Assembly: GCA_015999875.1 (NCBI GenBank)
Contig: JAECRG010000001.1
Location: 359,330 to 423,329, forward strand
Source: Candidatus Saccharimonadota bacterium
GTDB taxonomy: Bacteria; Patescibacteriota; Saccharimonadia; Saccharimonadales; Saccharimonadaceae
Direction: 5' to 3'
Length of the DNA: 64,000 bases
Of this stretch, positions 36,914 through 45,535 are shown piece by piece. Made by a program: the position numbers and the translations under genes. A model generated the notes under the pieces. The model made no database searches and had not been told where the DNA came from. It was given only the letters and a program-made list of their open reading frames with translations. Within the stretch, counting starts at the first letter, position 1. Each line of letters opens with the position of its first letter.

Positions 36914-37351
36914 ATGAAAGAACCGAAAGATTGGCTCGACCGAGCCGGCTGGCTGCGGCTGTTGTTCACCTTTGCTGCGACGATTGTCTTTGACGTAGTG
37001 CTCGCAGTAGCGTTGCTCGGCTACAGCCGAACAACAGGTGACATCGACCGAAGCCTGGGATTCTCCAAGCTCGCCGATGTCGTAGGAGATATCGGCGACT
37101 TGTTGATCGCGGTAGCCGTGATCGTGGCGATTGTCGCACTGGCAGTCATCACTATCGAGGCGCTGCTAAGCAAGGTAATTCGCTACGTGATCTATGGAGC
37201 GAGTGTCGTATTAACCCTCGTATTCCATGAGCGTATCATTGATGCCCTCACGGGTATCTCTGGAGTAGCGATCGTCGCTATATGTGTGTTTGTGTTTGTT
37301 CAGACCATCGTGATCTTCCTGATCGCCAACCACCGAAAGGAGGTGGCATGA
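36914..37351 (+). CDS. Hypothetical four-helix membrane protein
   Basis: 145 residues, four hydrophobic segments (about 15-36, 60-82, 88-108, 116-138), charged N-terminus (MKEPKDWLDRAG) and basic C-terminus. Near-ideal SD AAGGAGAG. GC-rich codon use unlike the flanking genes. The stop overlaps the ATG of the lipoprotein gene (GGCATGATG), so the pair is one operon. No family recognised. Confidence 0.75.
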   Translation: MKEPKDWLDRAGWLRLLFTFAATIVFDVVLAVALLGYSRTTGDIDRSLGFSKLADVVGDIGDLLIAVAVIVAIVALAVITIEALLSKVIRYVIYGASVVLTLVFHERIIDALTGISGVAIVAICVFVFVQTIVIFLIANHRKEVA

Positions 37352-38682
37352 TGAACACTCTTACGAGACTCATCTTCGCCATCGCGGCAATCCTGGGGGT
37401 CACCCTGGGACTGACCGCATGCGGGTCAAACCCGTCCGTCGACTGGAGTAGCTACAACCTCTCCAACGACGGCGCGGTCGAAAACCTCGACTGTGCACTG
37501 TTCGACACCAGCAAGGGATACGACGAGCAACCAGCTCGTGGCCCCATCTGGCAAACGCTCACTGCTATCGCCGACAAGGACACAGATGCACTCAAGAGCC
37601 TGTACGGCTCAGATGCACCGTCCGACGAGGCTAAGCAGAAGGTGCACGATCGGCTCGACGCTCGACTCAAGGGCTGCAAAGCCGGGAGCGAGAAAACGAC
37701 TGATGTGACAGGTGCAACCGGAGTGCTACAGCAACTTCCGGTCGTCCAGGGTGGTGACATCGTTCGAGGAAACTCGACCGCATCACCCGAAACACCCTCC
37801 GTCGTTCCGACGGATGCCATCAAGAAATGTGGCACACTGGCTACCTGGCAGTCTCTCGTAGACTGCATGGGCAAGCAGCAGTGGTACATCGATGGTGTCA
37901 ATTCCATGCAACCCTACACGGGGTTCAATTGGGAAGACGTAAAGAAGTGGGCTGCAGACAGCAAGAGTTTCGACTCTCGGGTAATCCAGGTGTATAACCT
38001 GGAGATCTCGGATGCAGATGCTCGAAGCGCAGTTCGCCAGCTCATCGGCGAAGAAGCAGCCAATAGGCTGCCGATCGTTCGGCACGGTGATTTCGTAAAC
38101 ACTCGCGGTCTGGAAGAAGGCAAGCTGTCTCCTTTCCTCGATCGCAAGCGTCAGGTGCGCGTAACCTTGGCTCCGTTGGTCTATACCGACGGAAAGCCGA
38201 GTAGTCTGCGTGGTGATGCAGGTATATTCGTAGATTGCCTGAACGTATGGGCAATCCCGAAGTCTGTTGGCACGGTTCCCCCGAACCCTGCCCGCGACGT
38301 ACCGCCACCTCCGAGCAACCCGCCCGGAACAGTACCGCCGACGAACCCGCCGACGGTGCCACCTACAAATCCGCCGACGAACCCGCCGACGAACCCGCCG
38401 ACAGGCAACCCGAAGGTGCCAACAGTGGACCCCTACCCTCAGGGCAACGCGCCCCAGGGTGGTGGCGTAAATGCCACACCAGGTCCTGGCGTACAGCAAC
38501 CGTACACGCCGCCACCAGCTGCGCCGTACACACCACCGCCGGCACCGGCTTACACACCGCCACCGGCACCGCCAGTGATCACCCAGCAACCTGCGGTCCC
38601 CCAGACCCCGGTTGTCGTACCTTCGGCACAACCGCCGAATCACGGATCTGTTGTCCCCCAACCGGGAGGTGATTTCGGATAG
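37348..38682 (+). CDS. Pro-rich secreted lipoprotein
   Basis: 444 residues from ATG 37348, preceded by a perfect AAAGGAGGTGG. Signal peptide with lipobox LGLTACGSN (Cys near 24), so lipid-anchored outside. A globular part (about 30-310) has three to four further Cys and no recognised fold. The C-terminal 130 residues are very Pro-rich with NPPT repeats (around 340-366) and YTPPPAP repeats (around 395-415), a wall-spanning type of stalk. GC-rich with C/G-ending codons, unlike the neighbours: likely of foreign origin, perhaps actinobacterial. Confidence 0.82.
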   Translation: MMNTLTRLIFAIAAILGVTLGLTACGSNPSVDWSSYNLSNDGAVENLDCALFDTSKGYDEQPARGPIWQTLTAIADKDTDALKSLYGSDAPSDEAKQKVHDRLDARLKGCKAGSEKTTDVTGATGVLQQLPVVQGGDIVRGNSTASPETPSVVPTDAIKKCGTLATWQSLVDCMGKQQWYIDGVNSMQPYTGFNWEDVKKWAADSKSFDSRVIQVYNLEISDADARSAVRQLIGEEAANRLPIVRHGDFVNTRGLEEGKLSPFLDRKRQVRVTLAPLVYTDGKPSSLRGDAGIFVDCLNVWAIPKSVGTVPPNPARDVPPPPSNPPGTVPPTNPPTVPPTNPPTNPPTNPPTGNPKVPTVDPYPQGNAPQGGGVNATPGPGVQQPYTPPPAAPYTPPPAPAYTPPPAPPVITQQPAVPQTPVVVPSAQPPNHGSVVPQPGGDFG

Positions 38683-38699
38683 TTCACGTCTATGCTGGT

Positions 38700-38739
38700 A
38701 GCCAGCTCTACCGCCCCACCAGGGCGACTAGAGCTGGCT
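38700..38739 (+). terminator. Hairpin after the Pro-rich lipoprotein gene
   Basis: AGCCAGCTCTA / TAGAGCTGGCT, 11 bp, with inner GCCC / GGGC. No T run follows, so it may be a factor-dependent terminator or mRNA end stabiliser. Confidence 0.5.
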
Positions 38740-38841
38740 CCGGCTAGACACCTATAAGCTCGACATAGCTTGATTTTTACACCTGCTGCACATTAATAAT
38801 TTGGTCAGTCCACAGTAAGCATAAGCAATAATATAATGTTA

Positions 38842-38870
38842 TTGACATAATGCAAATAAGAATATATAGT
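38842..38870 (+). promoter_or_regulatory. Consensus promoter of the LPQTG protein
   Basis: TTGACA (38842-38847), 17-nt spacer, TATAGT (38865-38870). The leader contains an 8-bp hairpin ATCGATCT / AGATCGAT (38890-38917) just before the GAGGAG ribosome site. Confidence 0.75.
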
Positions 38871-38931
38871 AATACACGAAATAATAATATCGATCTCATC
38901 TGCGAGGTAGATCGATCAAGAGGAGACAACT

Positions 38932-40755
38932 ATGAGTAAACTACTCGATAAGTTGCGTAAAGGGAACACACGTATTGGTGCGCTCGTCGCTATCGTAGCG
39001 GCAGCTATCATCATACCTGCGACCCTCTATGCATGGGGTCCAGATCGCCCTACATACACAATAGAGCGACCTGCAGATCATGTTACATTTAACTCTATCA
39101 CCAACAACCCAAATATTGGTGACGAGCGTAATTTCGTGGGTATCCGCGAAGCTACCGCTCCTAACGTATGGCACGATGACATGCAAGTTGAACGTGGCAA
39201 AGAATACGTCGTACGCATGTATGTACATAACAATGCTGCGTCTAATCTCAACAAGGTTGCAGAGAACACAACTGCACGCATCACACTCCCGACAGCTACT
39301 GGTACATCTGTGCAAGTAGACGGCTCAGTGTCAGCAAACAACGCGTCACCCCAGATGGTCTATGACCACGCGACCTTTAAGAGCTCTGAGAACTTCAATA
39401 TTGCCTACATCCCTGGCACACTGAAGTATGAGAACAATGTATTTGGTGCGAACGGCACAGCCTTGCCAGAATCAATCTTCACAAGTGCTGGTGCACTACT
39501 CGGCTACGATAAGCTTGATGGTAAAATTCCTGGCTGTTTCGAATATGCCGGCTACGTATCGTTCAAAGTTAAACCACAATTTGCGCAAACACCACCTTCA
39601 GACTTTACGGTTCAGAAGCAAGTTCGCAAAGAAGGCGCAACTGACGGATTCAAAGAAACTACTGCTGTCAATCCTGGCGACACAGTTGATTACCGTATCG
39701 AAGTGAAGAACACTGGCGGTGCACCACTTAAAAACGTTGCACTCAAAGATCAGCTTCCAACAGGCATGAGCTTCGTACCTGGTACAGTAAAAATCTTGAA
39801 CGCCAACAACCCTAGCGGTGCCCTCGTACAAGACGGCGACAAGCTCGTTTCTAGCGGCATCAATATCGGAGAATACACTCCCGGCTCGAACGCATTCGTA
39901 GTGTTCAAAGCCAAGGTAGCGGCAAACGCTCAACTACCAGTATGTGGTCCAAATACACTCACAAACAAAGCATCTGCTCAGCCCGAAGGACAAAATCCTA
40001 AAGATGACACAGCAGATGTGACAGTACCAAAAGAATGTCAGCCAGAAGCTGCATACAAATGTACAGCACTTGCGGTAAACAAACTGAGCGATACAAAGTT
40101 CAAGTTTGAAGCAGGCTACACTGTGACCGGTGGCACATTCAAGAGTGTAAGCTACGTTGTTCGCAATGAAGCTGGCGCTACTGTTGCTACCGTAAACGGT
40201 GCACCAAACGCAGCTGAATACACACAGGCAACTCCTGGTAAGTACACAGTACAAGCTACGGTTACATTCACGGTCAACGGCCAAGATGTAACCGCAACAA
40301 GCGAAGCATGTAAAAAAGCTTTCGAAGTACCTGCTCCAGAAGACAAGAAAATCATCGTCTGTGAAATTGCTACTAAGAAGATCGTGACCATCAAGGAAAG
40401 CGAATTCGATGCAAGCAAGTACTCAAAAGACCTCAACGACTGTAAAGAAGTTCCTAGCGATATCATCGTATGTGACCTCACTACTAAAGAAGTAGTTACA
40501 ATCAAAGAGAGTGAATTTGATAGCAGCAAATACAGCAAGGATCTTAAAGATTGTGCAGAAGCTCCAAAAGAGAACTGCCCAATCCCTGGCAAGGAACACA
40601 TGCCAAAAGACAGCCCTGACTGTAAAGTAACTCCAGTAACTCCAACTGAGCTTCCACAAACTGGTAGCAACGATGGCGTACTGACAATCGCTGGTCTTGC
40701 GACCCTCGCACTCGTGCTTGGTTATGCAGTGACAGCTCGCCGTACAATCGGCTAA
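38932..40755 (+). CDS. LPXTG-anchored surface protein with DUF11-type domain
   Basis: 607 residues. N-terminal signal/anchor segment (about 16-36), an N-terminal domain of unknown type, a DUF11-like domain (about 225-365; NPGDTVDYRIEVKNTGG), an Ig/PKD-like domain (375-450), two tandem 37-residue repeats (VTIKESEFDASKYSKDLNDC and VTIKESEFDSSKYSKDLKDC, about 462-540), then the sorting signal LPQTG at 574-578, hydrophobic stretch and TARRTIG tail. A housekeeping sortase would attach it to peptidoglycan; none is in the window. Likely an abundant surface layer or adhesin protein, given the consensus promoter. Single gene. Confidence 0.92.
   Translation: MSKLLDKLRKGNTRIGALVAIVAAAIIIPATLYAWGPDRPTYTIERPADHVTFNSITNNPNIGDERNFVGIREATAPNVWHDDMQVERGKEYVVRMYVHNNAASNLNKVAENTTARITLPTATGTSVQVDGSVSANNASPQMVYDHATFKSSENFNIAYIPGTLKYENNVFGANGTALPESIFTSAGALLGYDKLDGKIPGCFEYAGYVSFKVKPQFAQTPPSDFTVQKQVRKEGATDGFKETTAVNPGDTVDYRIEVKNTGGAPLKNVALKDQLPTGMSFVPGTVKILNANNPSGALVQDGDKLVSSGINIGEYTPGSNAFVVFKAKVAANAQLPVCGPNTLTNKASAQPEGQNPKDDTADVTVPKECQPEAAYKCTALAVNKLSDTKFKFEAGYTVTGGTFKSVSYVVRNEAGATVATVNGAPNAAEYTQATPGKYTVQATVTFTVNGQDVTATSEACKKAFEVPAPEDKKIIVCEIATKKIVTIKESEFDASKYSKDLNDCKEVPSDIIVCDLTTKEVVTIKESEFDSSKYSKDLKDCAEAPKENCPIPGKEHMPKDSPDCKVTPVTPTELPQTGSNDGVLTIAGLATLALVLGYAVTARRTIG
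40651..40665 (+). other. LPQTG sorting signal codons
   Basis: Codons for LPQTG, followed by 22 mostly hydrophobic residues and ARRTIG, the standard sortase substrate tail. Confidence 0.85.
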
Positions 40756-40814
40756 CCTAGAGACTGACCGCTCAAAATCTATAACTGATCCGTCAGTTCA
40801 CTAGAACCCAATTA

Positions 40815-40838
40815 CCACCCCTGGATTATCAGGGGTGG
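40815..40838 (+). terminator. Terminator after the LPQTG gene
   Basis: CCACCCCTG / CAGGGGTGG, 9 bp, 6-nt loop, then TTTT. Confidence 0.8.
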
Positions 40839-40841
40839 TTT

Positions 40842-40850
40842 TGGTATAGT
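40842..40850 (+). promoter_or_regulatory. Extended -10 promoter of the 40859 gene, leaderless
   Basis: TGGTATAGT, hexamer 40845-40850, 8 nt before the ATG. Confidence 0.55.
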
Positions 40851-40858
40851 GAGATATA

Positions 40859-41083
40859 ATGAGTAAACAAAAGAAGAAGCGCAACAAGCAATACACTGGA
40901 GCCGGCTCAAATGCCGTACGCCCTCAGACGATTCGTGTAGAAGCAGTGCAGCGCAACAAAGCACAGCTATGGTGGCACGAACGCAAGCGAGTACTCAAAC
41001 CTGCACTCATAGCTGCAGCCGTCATCACGATAGTCATATGGCTATTGTTTGAACTACTGAGCCTTGTCTTCGGCGGGCGTTAG
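40859..41083 (+). CDS. Small basic membrane protein
   Basis: 74 residues: very basic first half (MSKQKKKRNKQY...), then one membrane span (about 50-71, ALIAAAVITIVIWLLFELL). N-terminus probably inside. The 3' end overlaps the sensor kinase gene by 30 nt on the other strand. Supported by an 8-nt spaced -10 box. No family recognised. Confidence 0.65.
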   Translation: MSKQKKKRNKQYTGAGSNAVRPQTIRVEAVQRNKAQLWWHERKRVLKPALIAAAVITIVIWLLFELLSLVFGGR

Positions 41084-43258
41084 CGCAGCAATTGGCAGGC
41101 TAAATCCAAACGTACTGCCCTTACCCTCCACAGAAGAAAAGATAATGTCGCCGCCATGCTCGGTGACAACTTTTTTAGCCAGATAAAGACCTACACCAGT
41201 ACCGTCTGGTCGACGATTCCGCGCGTTGCTCGCGCGATAGAATTTTCCAAATAATTGCGACTTCGCTTCGGCGGGCACACCGATACCCGTATCTTTAACT
41301 TCAAATACCAACTTATCGTTTCGCCTACTCAATCCGATCTTTATGATTGAGTTTGCGTCGGAATAATACATCGCGTTGTCAATGAAATTCATCACAACCT
41401 GCCGCAGCTTGCCTTCATCTACCATAAGCTGCTGCGGCAATTCACCTGTCCTACTATATTCCAATGTGAGCTCGCGTGACACCGCCGTAGACTGCAATGA
41501 GTTTACCTCATCGGTAATCATCGCCGGAATATCGCTCGGATGCTTATCTATTACAAATCTACCTGTCTGTAATCTAGACATATTTAAGAAATCTTCAATG
41601 AGGCTCACCATGCGTTGGCTACTCTTAAATGCCTCGTCGAGTAACTGTCGTTGCTGAGCATTTACTGGGCCAGCATCGCCATCGAGCACCAAGCTGATAT
41701 AGCCCTTTACGCTCGTGAGTGGCGTACGCAATTGATGCGACGCGATGCTCAGGAATTCATCTTTTACTTCGTCTATCTTATGAAGCTGTGCGTTACTATG
41801 CCTCAATTCACGTGTCGCCGAGCTCACTTCTTTTCGCAGGCGCTTGTTAAACGATTTAATCTCATCAAAGCGCAGGCCGTTCTGAATTGCCAGTGCCAGT
41901 TCGTCCGCAGTAGTAGACAGCAGCTGCGTATCTTGCTCACTATACGGCAGGCCGTTTTGCCGTTCACCGAAGAAAAGTACACCCACATGCTCGCCTTTTA
42001 CCATCAACTGCACAATTACCTGTGCACCGGAATCTTCTGCTATTTGCCTAGTTTCAAACGCAGTAATATCGCTCACCCGTGTGGTACGTGGTAGCTCGGC
42101 TAAAATATCTTTGACTATGTCGAGCTGCTGCTTGTAATGCCTAGGTGTATGACGCCCCTTGAGGTTGCGAACATAATGATGCGTGCGACCGTGAGCCGAC
42201 ATAATATAGAGCGATACATATGACGGAGCCAATGCTTCCACCAGTACGGCAAGCGACTTATTAATAACTCGATTGAGCTCAATCTCATTTGCCGTAACAG
42301 TACTAAACTGCTGCAGTACTTCGTTGAAATTATAATCACGATGATAAAAGAAACGATACGTCAGCTTGTCGAGCAGCACGCGCAGTGGCCCGACGCCAAG
42401 TAGCAACGCAAGCGCCGAACCAAGATAGAACAATTGCTGCGTCACACTTGGCTGGAAATCGCCAAAGATCATACCGCCAAACCCAAAAATCACCGCCGCA
42501 TATACCACTAGCGCCACTACTACAACAGCCACATACCCTACAGAACGCGCCAATGCCGCACGGACATCGAATATACCTTGAGTTGCTAGCACATAGAGTA
42601 GATAGCCAGTGAACGCAAAGGTAAAGGGCGGACCCATCCATATGCTGCCATAATTACCAATCATCGGTAAAAAGATATCAAAATATGCACCAGCTACCAC
42701 TACGACACCAAGCGTGTAGGTCATCATAAGCACTTGGTGCGCAAACTTTTTATTGTGCGTGCGTCGTACTCCCCGATAGCTCAAAAACAAACGGAGAAAA
42801 GCAACGCACACGAGTACTGCAAATATCGCAGTATAGACAAGATACCAGACAGCATCAAGCTCAACAGCGTTTAGCATATGATCTACCATCGCGTGCACCA
42901 CGACGCCCTGAGGCATTAGGACGATGAATGCAGCGAGAGCGACTAGCGACCACGATACAACCCGCTCGACATCCGTAACCTTGTGTGGAATTGGGTAATG
43001 TGTCGAGAATTTATAGAGGCCAAACGCCATCACGATAGCCGTAAGATAATATGCCTTGGCATATATTGCAGCTAGCACCACATCTGTTTGCAATATAAAA
43101 AGCAGCATAAGCAAGCTCCATGCGCCAGCTCCAAAAAGCATCACACCAGCCCATATGTTGATGGCTGTACGTCGTTTTGCGGACATGAGCATCACACCTA
43201 CGGATAGTGCAATCACCGCACAACAGAGTAATACTATCACTACAAGATATACGCTCAC
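41054..43258 (-). CDS. Membrane sensor histidine kinase (7TM-GAF-HisKA-HATPase)
   Basis: 734 residues: seven or eight hydrophobic segments (1-245) of the 7TM sensor type, a GAF domain (about 310-445), HisKA with phosphoaccepting His in SIASHQLRTPLTSVKGY near 506, and an ATPase domain with NFIDNAMYY, DTGIGVPAEAK and GTGVGLYLAKKV. Its start overlaps the end of the methyltransferase gene by 4 nt. A single-domain response regulator is divergently transcribed from the other end of the pair and is the likely partner. Confidence 0.93.
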   Translation of the reverse strand: MSVYLVVIVLLCCAVIALSVGVMLMSAKRRTAINIWAGVMLFGAGAWSLLMLLFILQTDVVLAAIYAKAYYLTAIVMAFGLYKFSTHYPIPHKVTDVERVVSWSLVALAAFIVLMPQGVVVHAMVDHMLNAVELDAVWYLVYTAIFAVLVCVAFLRLFLSYRGVRRTHNKKFAHQVLMMTYTLGVVVVAGAYFDIFLPMIGNYGSIWMGPPFTFAFTGYLLYVLATQGIFDVRAALARSVGYVAVVVVALVVYAAVIFGFGGMIFGDFQPSVTQQLFYLGSALALLLGVGPLRVLLDKLTYRFFYHRDYNFNEVLQQFSTVTANEIELNRVINKSLAVLVEALAPSYVSLYIMSAHGRTHHYVRNLKGRHTPRHYKQQLDIVKDILAELPRTTRVSDITAFETRQIAEDSGAQVIVQLMVKGEHVGVLFFGERQNGLPYSEQDTQLLSTTADELALAIQNGLRFDEIKSFNKRLRKEVSSATRELRHSNAQLHKIDEVKDEFLSIASHQLRTPLTSVKGYISLVLDGDAGPVNAQQRQLLDEAFKSSQRMVSLIEDFLNMSRLQTGRFVIDKHPSDIPAMITDEVNSLQSTAVSRELTLEYSRTGELPQQLMVDEGKLRQVVMNFIDNAMYYSDANSIIKIGLSRRNDKLVFEVKDTGIGVPAEAKSQLFGKFYRASNARNRRPDGTGVGLYLAKKVVTEHGGDIIFSSVEGKGSTFGFSLPIAALTPAEDKAQ

Positions 43259-44238
43259 TTAAGTACCTCGTACACAGCGTACACGCCATCGCTAGGTCGT
43301 AGCACAGCCGTATTGCCGACTGGCAAACCGGCCTGTTCGCATATCTCTATCACTTCGCGCTCTTCGCGCACGATCACACCCGGCCAGCCCATGCCACGGC
43401 GATGCACTGCCAGATGCGGATGTGACGGCAGCATATTGGTAAAAAATATACTACCGCCCACTGGCAGGTGCTCGTAAATACTTCTCAGTAGCATGGATGC
43501 GTCCTTGGACTCTAGATACTCAAATAGACCCATCGCATCGACGATATTCGGCTTGAACTGCCGAATACGGCTCACGAGCCTCTTGTTATCAGTGATGACA
43601 TTAAGCTGTTCGGTCTGCATGCGATCTGCTTCGATATTATAGCTTTCACTCAGTTCACGTGCCGATACAAGTGCATCGCCATCCATATCGATCAAAAAAT
43701 GAGATACATCACCTGGTAGCAAGCGTGCTGCATCAAATGTCGCCTGCCCCACTCCACAGGCAATACTCATCCAGCGCACATCCGTGGCATCTCGGTATCT
43801 AGTAGTTACCCGCCAAGCCATCGCATACGCCCGTGAGCGTACACCCAGTCCATCATAAGAATGTCGAAAAAACGAACGTGCAAGCATATCGAGTCTCTTG
43901 CCGTTTTTCATGTATTTTTTGTCCGGGTCATACGCATGATATGTCACAAACCCACCCGGCATGTATTCGTATAGTGCACGCATAGAAGGCGACATGTATA
44001 CAAAATTGCGCGCAATGTTTATGCGACTATCGAACTTTTTATCTGGCCGAGCGCCAAGATAGCGTGCAAGTATAGCGCCAGACGCACTGATTGTCACACG
44101 CTCTATACCATGACGCCGCCGCGAAAATCGGTCTTTGAATTCCGCATTGATGCGAGTATAGCCCTCAGGCTGAGCATGCCAGGCAGTACGCACTAACGTG
44201 AAATATTCAAAATCTTGTCGTGATTGCTGCCGTGTCAT
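43255..44238 (-). CDS. Class I SAM-dependent methyltransferase-like protein
   Basis: 327 residues. A Rossmann core begins near residue 155: MSIACGVGQATFDAARLL fits motif I, LIDMDGDAL motif II with its acidic residue, NIVDAMGLFEYL a motif IV-like site. The N-terminal 150 residues are helical and basic. Substrate unknown. Overlaps the sensor kinase start by 4 nt, so the two are made together. SD GATGGG upstream; divergent from the response regulator. Confidence 0.78.
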   Translation of the reverse strand: MTRQQSRQDFEYFTLVRTAWHAQPEGYTRINAEFKDRFSRRRHGIERVTISASGAILARYLGARPDKKFDSRINIARNFVYMSPSMRALYEYMPGGFVTYHAYDPDKKYMKNGKRLDMLARSFFRHSYDGLGVRSRAYAMAWRVTTRYRDATDVRWMSIACGVGQATFDAARLLPGDVSHFLIDMDGDALVSARELSESYNIEADRMQTEQLNVITDNKRLVSRIRQFKPNIVDAMGLFEYLESKDASMLLRSIYEHLPVGGSIFFTNMLPSHPHLAVHRRGMGWPGVIVREEREVIEICEQAGLPVGNTAVLRPSDGVYAVYEVLK

Positions 44239-44262
44239 GTGCTACCCATCTCGCTTATTCTT

Positions 44263-44271
44263 TGCTATAGT
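44263..44271 (+). promoter_or_regulatory. Extended -10 promoter of the response regulator
   Basis: TGCTATAGT, hexamer 44266-44271, 11 nt before the ATG; nearly leaderless. Confidence 0.5.
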
Positions 44272-44282
44272 ATACCTCAGAT

Positions 44283-44654
44283 ATGACTAAAATTGCGATA
44301 ATCGAAGACGACTCAGCCATCCATCAAATGTACCGTATGAAATTCGAAAGCGAAGGCTTTGATGTGCAGCTTGCGGGCGATGGTCGCAGCGGTGTTGAGC
44401 TAGTTAAAAAATTTCGCCCAGACCTTATACTTCTCGATATGCAGATGCCCGAAGTAGACGGCCTCTCTGCGCTTCGTATTATCCGCAAAGAAGACTGGGG
44501 CAAGACAATTCCTGTCATTATTCTCACAAATCTCGGTGAAGAAGAATCTCCAAAGGAACTTCGCTCCCTCGGCATCAGTGGCTACATCGTGAAAGCCGAC
44601 CTGACACCTCGCCAAGTCGTAGCCAGAGTCAAAGAAACACTCGCTAAGAGCTAG
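44283..44654 (+). CDS. Single-domain response regulator
   Basis: 123 residues, only a receiver domain: acidic pair IIEDD (6-10), phosphoaccepting Asp in LILLDMQMP near 52, Thr in ILTNLG near 82 and Lys in YIVKAD near 101. No output domain, so it signals through protein contact or phosphorelay. Likely partner of the kinase at 41054-43258. Its last 11 nt overlap folD, which converges. Confidence 0.93.
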   Translation: MTKIAIIEDDSAIHQMYRMKFESEGFDVQLAGDGRSGVELVKKFRPDLILLDMQMPEVDGLSALRIIRKEDWGKTIPVIILTNLGEEESPKELRSLGISGYIVKADLTPRQVVARVKETLAKS

Positions 44655-45462
44655 CGGCAGTAGCGCGACGCCTCGCCGAGAGAATCACGTTGTCAAATAG
44701 TGCTGCGACAGTGAGTGGCCCCACTCCACCTTTTTCCGGCGTGATAGTAAGATCGTCGCGCTCACGCACGTCCGCTGCCACATCACCGCGAATCACGCCA
44801 CCTTCACTTGCTGTACCCGCGTCTACGACTACAGCATTCTGCGCGACCATGTCAGAAGTAATGAGACCAGGTTGCCCTGTTGCTGTGACGATAATTTTTG
44901 CTTCAAGAAGCCGTGCTTGCAACTCATGAGCAGATTCTATGTCATAGCTTTTCACAGAAACTCCAGAGTTTAGTAACATCTTCTCCAGAGGCGCGCCAAC
45001 TAAGCGACCGCGACCTACAATCGCAACATTTTCTGGCGTGACATTGTACCCGGCAAGTAGCCACAATATCGCAGTAGGAGTGGCAGGATCAAACGAGCTA
45101 TGCGTCGACAAGCCGTCTACGTCCTTTGCTGCGTCGACAGCCTCTACTAATGCGTCACCAAGCTCTGTGGGGAACACAGGAAATTGCACGATAATACCAT
45201 GTACGTCCTCGCGCTCATTAAGCGCTTGTATTGAACTCATTACTGTCTTGGGCGTCTCGTCGTGCACCTCAAGAGTCACTCCGATATCATCACCGTAAGC
45301 ACGCTTAAGTCGCATATAGGTATCGATAACCTTGTTTCCTTCATCACAGCGCACTATAGCAAGATTTGGTGCGATATGGTGCGCCTGCTTGAGATTGCGG
45401 ACTTGTTTGGCTTGGCGCTCTTTTATAAAGTCAACGAGCTCTGACCCGGAAAGTAGTTTCAT
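44644..45462 (-). CDS. folD: Methylenetetrahydrofolate dehydrogenase/cyclohydrolase
   Basis: 272 residues. Catalytic Lys in TYMRLKRAYG near 50, IIVQFPVF near 89, KDVDGLS near 114, NADP loop VAIVGRGRLVGAP near 151, GGVGPLTVAAL near 250. The usual PCTPxG is PATPTA here. Together with glyA it serves one-carbon metabolism. ATG is 8 nt from an extended -10 box. Confidence 0.94.
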   Translation of the reverse strand: MKLLSGSELVDFIKERQAKQVRNLKQAHHIAPNLAIVRCDEGNKVIDTYMRLKRAYGDDIGVTLEVHDETPKTVMSSIQALNEREDVHGIIVQFPVFPTELGDALVEAVDAAKDVDGLSTHSSFDPATPTAILWLLAGYNVTPENVAIVGRGRLVGAPLEKMLLNSGVSVKSYDIESAHELQARLLEAKIIVTATGQPGLITSDMVAQNAVVVDAGTASEGGVIRGDVAADVRERDDLTITPEKGGVGPLTVAALFDNVILSARRRATAASS

Positions 45463-45470
45463 ATATATTC

Positions 45471-45479
45471 ATTGTAGCA
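45471..45479 (-). promoter_or_regulatory. folD extended -10 promoter, leaderless
   Basis: TGCTACAAT on the minus strand; hexamer 45476-45471; 8 nt to the ATG at 45462. Confidence 0.6.
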
Positions 45480-45535
45480 AATTCTCCCCTAGTGTTATAG
45501 TAAAAGTACACTTAAAACCATGGGAGGGTGTGAGT

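Noticed and set aside
38181-38408. Gly/Val repeat frame (GGFVGG) on the minus strand
   Set aside because: Antisense reading of the CCG-rich NPPT repeat codons; not a gene.
37783-38661. 292-codon minus-strand frame opposite the lipoprotein
   Set aside because: It is a shadow of the GC-rich proline repeats: Arg/Trp/Val-rich, no ribosome site, no family likeness.
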